This document shows positions 22,369-34,259 of a stretch of DNA of 64,000 nucleotides, piece by piece. Below the pieces are notes generated by a model. That model saw only the letters and a program-made list of their open reading frames with translations, was not told where the DNA came from and searched no databases. The position numbers and the translations under genes were made by a program. The first letter of the stretch is position 1. The number at the start of each line of letters is the position of its first letter. Origin of the DNA: Henricia sp. BOLD:AAB3569 (taxonomy: Eukaryota; Echinodermata; Asteroidea; Spinulosida; Echinasteridae); NCBI GenBank assembly GCA_037783545.1, contig JBBELK010000068.1, positions 1,116,001 to 1,180,000 on the forward strand, given 5' to 3'.

Positions 22369-22948
22369 GATGTCCCCTAACTTGGCGCACTTCGACAACT
22401 CACTGGAAATCCGCTCACCTTATAGCAAAACCCCCTAGCAGAATTAGTTGAAACTTACACACCTTGTATTATAATTCATAGGCTCCAAGAAAAAGTAATA
22501 CTTTAATATTTTGACTCATCAACAAGTACAAAATAACACAAACAATCAGGACAAAACGATGAACACTTTTTTCCCGAAATCGCCCGGACTGTCCCCTAAC
22601 GTGGAGCGCGTCGCTGATTGGCTCAAACGGTTTGATGCCTTACTACGATGGCCCACAAAGACCACTTGCACGCTCACACTGTGACACTGTACACAACGCC
22701 AGTATGCCTATTACAGGCTTCCGTGTATGGTGTCATGACAACCTGAAGCAAACGGCGATGCCTTCACATTCCGGTGAATTTCTAGTAACTGAATGATTCT
22801 TCTCCGTATTTCAGTTTTAGAATTTATGAAGGTACTTGAGAACTTTATTTCTATTTAATGCCAAGTGCAACATATTGTTTATTGCGCCAAGAGAGAACGG
22901 AAAGTAAAGCCCGCCACGTTAGGGGCCGCGCCACGTTGGGGGACATCA
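22369..22948. mobile_element. 580-bp TIR element with a 10-bp target duplication
   Basis: GATGTCCCCTAACTTGGCGC at the left opposes CGCCACGTTGGGGGACATC at the right. ACAATATAGT occurs immediately outside both ends (22359-22368 and 22949-22958). Two more internal copies of the CCCCTAACGTGG end motif are at about 22590 and 22920. No open frame of transposase length is present. Confidence 0.6.
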
Positions 22949-23130
22949 ACAATATAGTAAAAAGACAATTAATGCACATGCCCAGATGCAGCTCAGCCGC
23001 CACAAGAAAACAATAAATTGCTCCTAAGGAATTATATCAAGGGAAAACAGTGACATGTGGCAGACTGGAATGCACCTGGGAAATCAATAAGAAAACTATT
23101 TAAACAATTTAGATTTTAATGTGACGACTA

Positions 23131-23292
23131 TATAGACTACTAAAGTGTGACGTCAGTTGCCATGGTAATTGGGTCTAAACATTCGCTGGTAATCTGAAAC
23201 GTCTATTGGTGTAGCGCAGGGAAATAGTTTTAGTGTAGACCCAAAAACCATGGCAACACACAAAGGGTGACGTTTTCACTTTAGTAGTCTAT
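23131..23292. mobile_element. 162-bp MITE
   Basis: TATAGACTACTAAAGTGTGA and CACTTTAGTAGTCTATTA are inverted ends. The interior also pairs (GTTGCCATGGTAATTGGGTC against GACCCAAAAACCATGGCAAC). At 23472-23519 a 23-bp word (TGTCGCCATGAAGATGAATT plus TGA) is tandemly doubled. Confidence 0.6.
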
Positions 23293-23921
23293 TAGGTCCG
23301 GCACATTAATAAAAAGTACATACATGTACATTCATATCAAAAGCTGCCATCTTGTGGACTGCACAATGTGTTGATATTGTTGACCAAATGGCAACTATCC
23401 GATACGGTCTCTATTTGGGAAAATTTGGCTGAACTCGGATTCGCATCCAAGTCTTAGTTTGGGTATTAGGCTGTCGCCATGAAGATGAATTTGATGTCGC
23501 CATGAAGATGAATTTGATGGTGGTAGGCATAAATTCATAGTCCTGAAACGATCTGGCCTTGCACCTTTATTAACATACCAATATTTGCCTTCATGGGTGC
23601 CACTTATTATAAGCCATAAATTTAGCATTCTTTCAAAACCAAGTATCACACCAAAATTACAAGCAGCCAAATACAATAAACACATCTTTTTCATTTTACA
23701 CATCATGAAAAACAACATTAAATTATATTACCCCATCATGTTAACAGTTTAGATGAATATATACAAACAGGTGGTAAAAAATACATCTCGGGCATTTTGC
23801 TCAAATAAATACATTTATAAATATGTCAGTGTCAAAAGAAATAGAAATTATGGCTAAGTTACTCCGGCTTCATTGAAATCACCGATTGCAGCTTATTTTA
23901 TACAATAAATCATTTGATATA

Positions 23922-24538
23922 CACTCGACCAAAAAAGTTCTGTCACCAGTAAGACATTTATAGATATTTATTATTAAATTGGATTTAATGTAGAAAAATA
24001 ATATATCAAATTTTAGCTGAACATATCCCTCAAAGGAATAGAGCTCAAGAGAGATCATGATGGCAAGCTTTACTGAACAGGAATGCAACAAAGGAGTCTG
24101 GGGTCAGAATGAAAAACACCAAAAAACAATGCAACTTGTGATTTGGACAATTTGTGTGTAGACAATTAGAACATTTTTAAGTGAGTTTGGATTTATCAAT
24201 GTCTTGTCAAAAACATCCAAATCAAAATGGTTAAATTGTCCAATCTGAATCGTGCCATTGCATTAGGTATGGTGGAAGCAAAATACTGAACTGTAACTCC
24301 CCTTGCTTGAGTGCAATAAAGTTGTTTTTTGATGTTTTTCATTCTGACCCCACACTCCTTTCTTGCATTCCTGTTCAGTGAAGCTTCCCATCATGGACTC
24401 CGTTGAGCTTGAGTGATATGTTTAGCTAAAATTATCAGATATAAAAAAATCAGATATATTATTTTCCTACATTAAATCCAATTTCATAATAAATATCTAC
24501 AAATGTCTTACTGGTGACAGAACTTTTTTGGTCGAGTG
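23922..24538. mobile_element. TA-flanked long-TIR element
   Basis: CACTCGACCAAAAAAGTTCT and AGAACTTTTTTGGTCGAGTG bound it and TA lies on both sides. The arms extend about 190 bases, through TCTGGGGTCAGAATGAAAAA and TTTTTCATTCTGACCCCACA. It is probably a non-autonomous Tc1/mariner-type element. Confidence 0.6.
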
Positions 24539-24665
24539 TACATTGTGTACATGTAAATTGTGACTGATTTAATATTGATTAATATTTACACAATATCATC
24601 ATCAGGCGACAGGCTGGTTACACCACTTCTTAGTGCACGCAGAGGGTTCAGATCATCATCATCAT

Positions 24666-27071
24666 TCAGCCAACTTTCCACTGCAAAGACGTCCAAACAT
24701 TGTTAAAGAAGCTTGTACAGATTTTTTCCAGAAAATGGATTTCATTCTTACCTAACAATCATATAAAATACCTCCCCAAAATACTACCCCTGGGAAGAAA
24801 ACACGAAATTGTAAATCACCAATTTAGATGTAGAGACAAAAGGGTTGGTGGAATTACTTCAGTGTTTTATGTAACCGGATGAATTAGTTTACAAAACTTT
24901 GGTGGCTTTTTTACCGTATCCTTGAAAATATATGGATTGATCTGAGAGCAAATTTCAGAATGGTAATCAGAAAAATATGACGAATAATATGGTATCAAAA
25001 TCTCAACACCTCTGTGGCCCTGGTTCTAATCCTGTCCGGGTCAGTATGTGGATTGCTTGATTCCGTGGGTTTCCCCCTATACAGAATTGTGTAGGGGTTT
25101 TCCTCCACCTCTAAAACGAAGCATTTTTTCATCATTTTCTCTTCACAGGTTTCTTCAGGCTTACGAGCTACAGTGCCTATGGCACTTATGAGGAATCCTT
25201 GGTTTCAATACCAGGGGCGGATTGCAATATGCGGTCTAAGACCGGTCTATATGCTTAGCCCGCTTGCAATATCGTTGTCTTAAAGTTAGACCAGTCTTAA
25301 AATTTAAGCCCGCGGCGAGCAGGCTATAGTTTTTGGACACCGCGCTACATCTCGTAATCTTGCATGAAAAAAGGCGAACAAAACGCACATTGTGCCCATT
25401 AGAGCCTTCTAAGTGCTATTTGATAACTTTCACGGTCAGTTTCTCTGCAAAAACTGCACCACACCCGCGTCATCAAGTGGCTTCGTGGAGACGTTTGTTT
25501 GCAGGCTTGAAATCACGCAAGGATAGCCGGCTGTGTCACTTTCCGTTAATATGTGTGTGTTTTCGGCTGGCACAGCCGTACTTCAGTTAGACTGGTTTAT
25601 TGCAATGGGCTAAACCATTGACTAAGCCGAGACTGGCTAAATAGTATAGCCGGCTATAAAAGACAGGTCTTAGACCAGTGGCTAAGTCGATTTTATTGCA
25701 ATCCGCCCCAGAAAGAATTAATAATTAGATTCTGATAACTTACTGCGAGTTTGTTTTCGCCGCCTCCTTGCTGCTGAATTGCTTCACTTTTCTTCTCGGC
25801 TTCTTCTCTCTGTTCCTTTCGACGTTTTGCTCCCTCGGGATCTGCTAGACCTCTAGACTCTTCCTGTTCCAAGAAATAAAAGGAGCCTGTCCAGATCACA
25901 TTTTTAAAACCCACAATTTTTCCCCATGGGTGTTGAGATTTTGATACCATATCAATTGTCATTTTTTTCTCATTACCATTGTGAAATTTTGCATTCTTAA
26001 TCCGTATATTTTCAAGGATATCGTCAAATTAGTTTACAAAACATCGGTGTTTTTTTTTATCTGGTTCATAAAGCAGTACAATAATTACACCAACTTTTTT
26101 GCTTCCACGACCAAATTGGAGTTTCCGTTTTCTTCCCATGGATAGTATTTTGGGGAGGTATTTTGTATGATTGTTAGGTTAGAACAAAAATATATTTTTC
26201 TAAACACGCTTCTTTGAATAAATAAATGTTTCTTTTTTTCTCCCCCTCTTTTTTTTCATTTTTATTTCTCTTTGAATATATTTTGAGATTCGTTATGCCA
26301 ACAAGGATCTCCGCCTTTCATTACCTGCTTTAGTCGCTTCTCTGCAGCTACTGCTAACTGCTGACGTCTTGTTTCCTGTAAATAATATTAAAAACAGTGT
26401 GTGATGAACAAGGGCAAATTACATGCAGCACATGCAGTCAACTCCTTCAGAGTTTGTGTAATTCCCCAATTCCTCATCGCCTCTCTGCAAAACTCTAGTC
26501 ACCCACTTGGGATTTTCTTTCTCAAGTTATAAGTCATCTTTTTTTCAAACTTAAAATCTCAAGTCTGTGATCATACATAAAGCATAATTCATACAGCACA
26601 CTGTGTATGGTGTAATCTGAAGAAGATTTAGTGAGCCTATTCTCTTGTGATTATTCTTCAATCATGTTACAGAAGAAGCACATACCTGTATGACATTGAC
26701 AACTAAATGTCGATGAGGTTTCTACACTCTAAGTTTGGGCATACTGGCTAATAAGGGGCCTTCAAAACATTTTCACAGGTTGGAGGCATAAGTTCGGGAT
26801 ATTGGTATAATGTCAATTTTTGACTGTTTTCACCTATTTCTGTGACAAGGTGTCTCAGTCATGCAGATACAATTGTCTAATCAAATACAAAATCATTCAA
26901 GCGGAATGCATGTACATTGTATACATTTAAAATATCTGCGTACACCCCACAGTAGTGTAAGCCTTGTGCTGGTATACAGGCCAACACCTCCATTATTTCA
27001 CTTACTTCGTCTGGTTGATTTTGTTCATAGTCATCAGCAGTGCCAAACAAGCATGGCATACAAGCACCCAT
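24666..27071 (-). CDS. SVIP: SVIP, small p97/VCP-interacting protein (complete)
   Basis: SVIP is a small lipid-anchored regulator of the AAA-ATPase p97/VCP in ER-associated degradation and lysosomal/autophagy functions. Four coding exons are read: 27071-27006, 26375-26325, 25863-25744 and 24680-24666. All junctions are phase 0 with GT–AG borders, giving 83 aa; human SVIP is 77 aa. MGACMPCLFG carries the N-myristoylation glycine and nearby cysteines for palmitoylation. Exon 2 encodes ETRRQQLAVAAEKRLKQ, which contains the VCP-interacting motif R-x5-AA-x2-R (Arg26, Ala32-Ala33, Arg36). Exon 3 gives ESRGL, then a basic/acidic helix and GGGENKLA. The 15-base last exon adds WKVG and the stop, matching the tryptophan-ending tail of vertebrate SVIP. 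The gene is divergent from DPH3. An R3 repeat abuts the acceptor of exon 3. Confidence 0.92.
24700..25010 (+). repeat. R3 copy truncated by a SINE (SVIP intron 3)
   Basis: It starts TTAAAGAAGCTTGTACAGAT and carries AACAATCATATAAAATACCT. It stops at AATCTCAACACC, where SINE sequence begins. Confidence 0.6.
25011..25213 (+). mobile_element. tRNA-derived SINE, 5'-truncated
   Basis: CCTGGTTCTAATCCTGTCCG is a decayed RNA polymerase III B-box region. It is followed by GGGTTTTCCTCCACCTCTAA and the tail GAGGAATCCTTGGTTTCAAT. The A box present in the better copy at 32925-33168 is missing here. Confidence 0.6.
25214..25709. mobile_element. 496-bp TIR element in SVIP intron 3
   Basis: GGGGCGGATTGCAATATGCG opposes TTATTGCAATCCGCCCC. 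Words such as TTAGACCAGTCTTA and CTTAGACCAGTGGCTAAG are repeated in both orientations inside. The 85-codon plus frame within it is not recognised as protein-coding. Confidence 0.6.
25878..26215 (-). repeat. R3 copy, inverted (SVIP intron 2)
   Basis: Read on the minus strand it has TACAAAATACCTCCCCAAAA, GGTGTAATTATTGTACTGC and ATGGTATCAAAATCTCAACA, ending near GGCTCCTTTTA. That last piece lies in the polypyrimidine tract about 15 bases from the acceptor of SVIP exon 3. Confidence 0.6.
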
Positions 27072-28311
27072 AGCTGATGTGCAGTCACACTCTAATGTTT
27101 AATACAGTCGGTACACCAGTTAACCAGCTACATAGATCACACACAGATCTGGTGAAAGAAAACAGATCGGCTTTTAAAATCACCAACAGTAACAACTAAA
27201 CATGAACAGATGTATAAACCTAACGTAAATGTTGGTACATGCATGGTACATGTAAAGTTGCCAGGTCGGGTTCATTACCATGCACAGACACCCAGGATTT
27301 GCCTTTTTATTAGCCCTATGGCCACTGGTGGCCAAGACTCCGCAGGCTCCGATGCTTGGCCACACAGGCATATAGATGGACCTCCGACTATGAGTGCTTT
27401 TAAAGTACACAATTTCAGAAGCCGTAACAGCAATGGGCATTTTTCAGGGTTTTTGTTGGCCTATACCACTACAGAAAATAATGATATAATTTATAAATGC
27501 CCCAGAAAGTGTAAATTTGGTTAGGAAACATGATTTTAGCAATGAGAAAGTTGTTTATGTCATGCTCCAATCCATACTAATAATCAACTAGACTTTAATA
27601 GGGCATAGGGCTAATTATTAAAAATGTATAGTGCATGCCTATGCTAGCCATGGCATATTAAGACATCAGATGATATAGTCTCAATCTGGCAAATCTGCCA
27701 TATCTGGGAACAAATTCCTTACCAAATGATGTCTTCACCAATGTGTTACTGTTACTAGTGAAGGTGTCTAAGTATAACAGTAACGGTAACACCTCTTAAA
27801 AAGTTGAACTTCAATTTCCTAGGAAAACCCGGTGCTGCTTCCGAGAATATACAGTGGGATTTCCACAAGTATCACCGCATATGACCCACAGACATGTATG
27901 ACCACGACCCGTCCGATCCCTTGGCCTACAGCGCCACCACTCGTCCACCCGGCCCGTACGGCTGGTGAGAGTTGCTGCTGTTTTTATTACCTACAGCTCA
28001 TTACAAGTTCATTTTGTCGAAGTTTTTCATCATTTTCAGCCGTACACCTTGGAACTTCACACTAGGCCACAGATATCTGTGCACAAGGCTGACTGTACGC
28101 TTTATTATATGGAGATTCTTCCTCCATGCTGTGTGCTGAGTGTGCATGTGATGTAGGCTAGTAATGTACGGGGCGTACATGTACCTGTCACTGCGGGTGC
28201 AAGTTAACTTGACCGTTTGCCAACTCGACGGACCTGGCGACTATGCTGACATTTTAATACGTTAGAACTAGCGGGAAATATACGTATCCTATTAAGTAGA
28301 AGCCTTCATGG
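27072..28311. promoter_or_regulatory. Divergent SVIP/DPH3 intergenic region
   Basis: The two start codons are 1.73 kb apart and point away from each other, so the promoters lie here. No TATA box or conserved site can be asserted. Plus and minus short frames (27180-27524, 27832-28065) have no recognisable product. Confidence 0.4.
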
Positions 28312-28749
28312 TAGTAGAAGCATGTTTTAGCAAATGGGAGACTTTTGAGATGCTTGGTGGCAGCAAACAATACCGGTCACTTTTTCATCGAGAGCATGCA
28401 CACTTTAGCTCCCAATCCTCACCAAACTTCGTCCAATAGTTGTTGACTTGAGAACCTTACCTTGCATGTGTCTATGGATATTTGGTAGAATTATTTCATA
28501 TATTCCCGAAAATCCACCTTTAGAAGTCAGCGACGACCGTTTAAACATGCATTACGGTTGTCAACTTCCGAGGATCGGGAAAATTCTGCCAAAATTCCAT
28601 AGACACAGTACAGCAAGGTAAGGTTCTCAAGAACTGTCAGACGAAATTTGTTGACTTGGCAGCAGGTTATTGCCATTGCGCTAGACATGTTTTAATGTCT
28701 GCCTGATAAGGTGGTGCACAGCCATGTTGCTAAAACATGCTTCTACCTA
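28312..28749. mobile_element. 438-bp TIR element just upstream of DPH3
   Basis: TAGTAGAAGCATGTTTTAGC opposes GCTAAAACATGCTTCTACCT. A second inverted pair lies inside (TTGACTTGAGAACCTTACCT against AGGTAAGGTTCTCAAG). It ends 56 bases before the DPH3 start codon. Confidence 0.6.
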
Positions 28750-28771
28750 TTGCCAATCTTTGCAGGACGCC

Positions 28772-28822
28772 ATGCACCTAAACGTTCATCAGTGCCTGTG
28801 CAAAAATGGTCGTGTATCATGA
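28772..28822 (+). promoter_or_regulatory. Upstream ORF overlapping the DPH3 start
   Basis: An ATG at 28772 opens a 16-residue frame ([16 protein letters not shown]) whose TGA at 28820-28822 lies beyond the DPH3 ATG at 28806, in another frame. A good acceptor (CAATCTTTGCAG, ending at 28765) precedes it, so a non-coding 5' exon may be spliced here. Whether it is transcribed is inferred. Confidence 0.35.
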
Positions 28823-30367
28823 CGAGATTGAAATAGAAGACTTTGAGTATGATGAGGAAACGGAGATCTACCACTATCCATGCCCTTGTGGAGACCGCTT
28901 TGAGATTACAAAGGTAAGATTGCTGTAGTTTTTATTTTTATTTTTTTTTTAAATATATGTATATTACATGTGCAAATGCCCCCTTTACCGTGGAAAGACT
29001 CCTATATGGATTTTGTTTACAAGTGAAAGGTAAAAAGTCCCGAGCACGGGACTTTTAAAAAACCACCTTGACCTTCGGTTGTCAATTTCCAGCATGAACT
29101 TATCATTTTAGATGGAAATAAATTCATGTGGTATTTGTTACCTTTGCTATCAACACTTTGAGTAAGGTTTTCTTGTCAACTCATGAAAAACAAAATTGGG
29201 TCATTGCAAATGTTACAATGGGCCTTTAAATGAATGAAGTGTATTACGTGTACACATAATTGTATTGCAGATGGAGCTCAGTCAAGGCGAAGATGTTGCC
29301 ACTTGTCCAAGTTGTTCCTTGATTGTTAAAGTTATCTATGATGTGGTGAGTTTTATTTGCATGTACTGTCATAATCACCCTCATCATACTTTACTGTTAA
29401 ATGAAAGACAGCACAGCTAAAAGTAAAATTTGTCAATGGGGATGGATAATGGTCCAACACACTTTACTCTGAAGTGATTTTGAAGTCACAGTAACAAAGG
29501 CTACATGTACTTACTAGACCACCCAAGCAAGATAAAACTGCAATGGCAGAGAGGACAAATTTACCTTATACTGGAACACAATTGGAATACTTTAAAAATA
29601 AAACGGGAACAACAGCAGTACATATAACTAATGAATGTCGATAACTATTATTTATTTCTGGTACTGAAACCAAGGATTCCTCAAAAGCGCCCATTGTACT
29701 GTAGCTCGCAAGCGTGAGGAAACCCATGATGAATTAGAAATGGCCAGAGACACTGGGGAATCCCCTTCACGAAAGTATGCTCTGGGATCTTTAAAGTGCG
29801 TTTACCAATACCTAACACACTGGACCAATGGCTTAACATCCCTTCCAAAGGATGGAGCAAGTGTGATTAAGTGCCTTGCTCAAAGGCACAGGTACCCCAG
29901 CCGGGGCAAGTTTCGAACCTGAGTTTTCACCTGTGATTGCGAGTCAGTGACCTAAACCACTCGGCAACGGTACCCCACAAACTGCCTTGCAGAAATTTCA
30001 GCCACATAGATGCAGTAATACTTTTTTAAAAAATAATAAAATCCATGCATGGTAAAAATAACATTATCTGCAGAGAACGTCTTTTTTTTTTTAAAGCAAC
30101 TTCAGTTGGCAATTTCTCCCACAAATTTACCATTTTATACAGATAAATTGGTTTTTTTGTCAGCTCTTGAAGTAAAATTATTGGGGCTAGGTAATACACA
30201 TACAGGATTGGCTGTTGTCTATGGATGGATTTGGGGCTTACAGCCAATGCTGTCCCATGTTGTCACATTGTAATTTAAAATTTGCGTTTCTTTTTATTGC
30301 CTAGGAGGATTTCATGGTGGGAGAAGAGATAGCAGCACCAAGTCCGAAAGGATTAGAAATTGCGTGA
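28806..30367 (+). CDS. DPH3: DPH3, diphthamide biosynthesis zinc protein (complete)
   Basis: DPH3 (Kti11) is a CSL-type zinc protein. It donates electrons to the Dph1-Dph2 radical enzyme in the first step of diphthamide formation on elongation factor 2, and it also supports Elongator. Exons 28806-28913, 29271-29345 and 30305-30367 are phase 0 with GT–AG borders and encode 81 aa; human DPH3 has 82. [20 protein letters not shown] leads to [11 protein letters not shown]. The four zinc cysteines are Cys26, Cys28, Cys48 and Cys51, the last two in CPSC, at the same positions as in the human protein. The start codon is fixed by the conserved N-terminus. Introns hold R4 pieces and a SINE. Confidence 0.95.
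29030..30200. repeat. R4 pieces and S2 SINE in DPH3 intron 2 and its flank
   Basis: 29030-29235 and 29985-30200 are R4 segments (CAATTTCCAGCATGAACTTA-like and GCAGAAATTTCAGCCACATA). The SINE at 29650-29976 separates them. The terminus of an R6 MITE is at 28975-29007. Confidence 0.5.
29650..29976 (-). mobile_element. tRNA-derived SINE (S2)
   Basis: The minus strand begins GGGGTACCGTTGCCGAGTGG, an A-box-like start, and reaches CAGGTTCGAAACTTGCCC, a B box. The spacing is that of a class II tRNA. The body has TTTGAGCAAGGCACTTAATC and CATTGGTCCAGTGTGTT. It shares the body with the plus-strand copy at 63092-63470 and its tail with the S1 SINEs. Confidence 0.7.
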
Positions 30368-30379
30368 TGGAATCTATCT

Positions 30380-31560
30380 CGGAAGGTCTTACTTTAATAC
30401 ATCACAAGGCTTTGTGCTTGCTTCCTCAAGGAAGCCCCAGTCCCACCGGACCTGCGACCAGGTTACAATCTGGCTGTGACCAAATGTTGGAATCGTAGAA
30501 AGAGCACACGACTGGTCGCAGAGGTCGTGGGTGATCGCCAGAGCAAAATCAGTTGCAGCAAGCACGATGGTCGTGTTAAAAACGTTTGACCTGCAATTCG
30601 AAATCACAGACAGGTCTACGTGGTTGTACCACCAGTGAGTCGCATGACTGGTTGAGCCCACCTGATGATTAATAATGGCACCTGTCGTGTGAGCGGTCGC
30701 TGTTCACCACCACTAGTTACAATATTACCTACGATTGATCTTGCGATCGATCTTCTTCAATCGTTGATGATTGCACAACCACGCATACCACCAATCGTAG
30801 TATGATAATGCAAATGGGGGTTGTGCCTCGGCAAAATCGCCACTATTCGCACAATCTGGTGTAACTGTAACTGAGGCCTTATACTGGAATGACGAACAAA
30901 TGGGTACATGTACATAAACATACTGTATAGAATTAAATACAAGAAGAAAAAAAAGCAACATTTCATGTGGGTGTGGCTTAGACTGGTCCCCTGTCCATGT
31001 GCACTACGCTGCTCTCGATATACGACGACGGGGAAGTAATTATGAGGACAGGGAACTCTAAGTGTGGCTTAGAGGTCTTGTGTATCAAACAGTTTACGAG
31101 TTCCAATCTAGGCTAGGCTGCATCTATAATGCCTATTACTTTTTGAGAAGCTTAGACACTTGGCTTATAAATGCCTCTCTCCACACAGCAGCAAAATGGG
31201 TACATGTGAGTTGTGAAGGTGTTGTGGTTGATTAGCTCATGAGCACTTACACAGCCAGGGTTGTACATTTATAGGTCTTTTGCACAGTAGCCATCATAGG
31301 GGGACAATGGGAACCGGGACAATAGATTTGCCCTTGTGTATCAGACATGAGTAGACTGTAAATGGGTACCTGCAAGGCTCGTTTCTTCAAAGCCCTTGTG
31401 TCAGGCTGTTGGGGATGCATACTCACCGGGGAGTTTTGCGCCACGAGTATCCCGCAGGATAGATATGCGTGCTATATAAGACGCCATTAAAAATGCATGT
31501 CATGAACCCGCCCTAAATATGGCCACCGGTGAAAGAATCCATGTACTTCTGAGGTGGTTT
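30380..31560. other. Downstream of DPH3; repeat fragments only
   Basis: 30735-30810 repeats the sequence at 8519-8690. 30983-31066 resembles part of the foldback at 18398. Other frames (30389-30661, 31247-31444) are not recognised and have no splice-supported structure. Confidence 0.4.
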
Positions 31561-31561
31561 A

Positions 31562-31870
31562 AATATAAAGCCCCAGTACATTTGCAACATCATTTTGCCA
31601 TTACCCAAAATTTTACTTTACAAGAAAAACCCAACTAAAACTAACTTTCCCATGTAATACCTTTGTGGGAAAAATTGCCAACTGAAGGTGCTTTAAACAA
31701 AAATCGTTTGCAAACTATTTTTTGTACCATTCATTCAACACAAACTTTTCTGAAGTATCACTGCATGGGTCTATGTGGCTAAAATTTCTACAAGGCAGTT
31801 TATTAACCTTATAGTTAGGTACATAATGCTGTTCCAGTTTTTAAAAGTTTTCCAATCATGTAATACTATT
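31562..31870 (-). repeat. R4 copy, inverted
   Basis: TAAAGCCCCAGTACATTTGC starts it. TACCTTTGTGGGAAAAATTG and AAAAGTTTTCCAATCATGTA complete it in reverse order. Confidence 0.6.
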
Positions 31871-32924
31871 AAGAGCCCATTTGTGACAAGGAGTAATAAA
31901 TCAAAGTACCATGATTGATCAGGTGTATCGTTATGTGCGCTATATATAAATTTCAAACCCTTGATTCAGTGCAATATCATGTACCGCTGTAGGCCTTATC
32001 TTTTTATAGGGGATGGATAAGCACAATTAGTATGCACACCTAACCCACCAAAAATTTAAGTATAAATAATTCATTGTTAAAGGAATTTATAAACATCAAA
32101 AAGCAGGCATGGCCATCTCCAGATGTTCTGTAACAATGACTTGGCATACCAACATTATTAACTGGTTATGCATGCATATGTGGCATTCAAGGAACCCCAC
32201 TCTCAAAATCTTGTTCTGCATGTGGCCAGTAAGTAGCCTTGTGGAACAAGGTTCCAGCACCCTCTACTCTCTCATCAGCCAACATTGACCACCTTCAACC
32301 AGCATGTCTGTAGAAATCCAGGTGGGGATTGACTCATTGTGTATGACAACCAAGCGAGTCCAGGCTGCAGGGAGGCAGGTAACTCGAATCGACCTTCAAC
32401 TTGGTGTCGAGGATGTGATCCTTGCCGGCCATCTAGCTTCTGCATCAGTGGGCTCCTCACTACATTCACAAATGTCTCAGGGACTTGATCATACATTGCA
32501 TAAATTTAAATGCTAATGAAACCTTTGTAGTAAAAAGGCCACATGTCAAAAGTGGCCACTTTATCTTCATTTCGAGACTGAATGTTAATTTGGAACATCC
32601 AGAAATAGAGATATCCAAAAAATTATAACTTTGCACACTTGATGCAACCAGGCCTTTATTTGAGATAAATCCAGTATTAGTTACTAAAAATGTTTATTCA
32701 ATTAACTTTTCACCCCAACAATATATCAGTACGGTTCATCATTTACAGCAGTCCTCCGTAAATGGATTTCTCAAGCATACAGCAGATTTAGTTATCATCA
32801 CAGAAAACATCTTGGATCAGAAAAGGCAAAACGCATCATAACAGTTAAGACGTACGGGCAAAAAACTAAATAGGCCCTTATAAAGTGTCTGCACACCAGA
32901 ATCATCATTAATTCCTAATTTCTG
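31871..32924. other. Intergenic, no recognisable feature
   Basis: AT-rich sequence. The short plus frame at 32304-32516 and its shadow show no family resemblance. Confidence 0.4.
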
Positions 32925-33168
32925 GCATTGAAACCAAGGATTCCTCAATTGCCCGAGGCACTGTCGCTCGTAAGCCCGACGAAACCTGTGAAGAGAAGAC
33001 CTACTCAGTTTTAGAGGTGGGAGGAAAACCCCTACATAATTATGTATAAGGAAAACCCACGGAAGCAAGCAGGGGACTGGGAAACCAATCCATATACTGG
33101 ACAGGATTCGAACCAGGGCCACAGAGGTGGAAGGCAAGAAAAGTACCACTACGCCAACCTGATTCCCC
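32925..33168 (-). mobile_element. tRNA-derived SINE (S1), A and B boxes present
   Basis: On the minus strand GGTTGGCGTAGTGGTACT is an A box and CCTGGTTCGAATCCTGTCC is a B box. The body GGGGTTTTCCTCCCACCTCT leads to the tail GAGGAATCCTTGGTTTCAAT. A 5'-truncated copy lies at 25011-25213. Confidence 0.7.
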
Positions 33169-34259
33169 ATTAGCCTTTTTGAAGTATAGCGGACACAATA
33201 GGAGGGCGCACTTTGATCTGGGTATAAATTCCAATTAAATGCAGTTTGCACTTATTTATTTAATTATAAATTCTGTTTCTGAATTTATTATATTGCAAAA
33301 CGTAAATCATACCCAAATAAAATTGCGCCATCTCCTTTTGTTTCCCCATACTTGTAAAAGGCTAATGGGCATTGGTTCAAAATTGCAGTACATGTACTTT
33401 TAACAAGAGCACGGTAATAAAATGTCTCCTGAGAATACTAATCTCATATCTTTATTTAAAAAAAAAAAATCAAAGAATACAGTATACATATAATACATCC
33501 ACTTTCGATAGTCAACGAATACATTACGCTCTCGTACACATCCATTTCCCTGCCATTAGAAAACTTGCTGATAGAAGAGAAAAGGCACTGATTTTTTTAA
33601 AGTAAAATCTCTCACTATAAAACTGTCATTTTTCTTTTAAAAAGTTAAGTAATATTATAGTTCAGTAACTAAATTTATTTACACATAAATATTCACAAAG
33701 GTGTTTTTGCATAACCTCAAATTTACAAAGTCACTTTACAAATGCAATGATGATCCTTCAGTACTTCAGAATGGGAATACCTAGTACATCAAAGACAACT
33801 TCATATACATGTAGTCCTCTTGGAGGAGTACTTCAACTGTTTTTGGCAAAGTACATTGGTGTTATGAACACAATGTTTGGTGTGGTGCCACAAAAATGAA
33901 ATAACCAAAATTGAGAGAGAAACATTTCCATAACAAGCTGAGGTATATTGACTGTTGTAGTACTAGAGTCCATGACTCGGAAATCATATATATAAAAAAA
34001 AACATATATTTGAGCACTTAATACAGGATTCATAGGGGAAAACAGTACGACGTGTGAATACCACTTGCCCACCAGGCCAACAAGGGGCGCACGAGCACGT
34101 AATTTCACACATTGTGTGCACGTAACTGTAGCAAGGAATACCTATTTACTGGACAATATTCATAGAAACTTGGTAGGCCTTTTCAGAGATCAAAGACAGA
34201 GCATCATTTTTCATACATGTCAACAATAACGTTTACATTATTGGTAGTGTGGTGGTTTG
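33169..34259. other. Intergenic, no recognisable feature
   Basis: AT-rich, with no exon, RNA gene or repeat that I can name. Confidence 0.4.

Noticed and set aside
25333..25590. 85-codon plus-strand frame
   Set aside because: It lies wholly within a TIR element, has no recognisable domain and is not flanked by splice signals that fit a gene.
29940..29976. Functional tRNA gene
   Set aside because: The A and B boxes belong to a SINE with a 300-base body. The acceptor stem does not close and the same head-body pair recurs at 63092.
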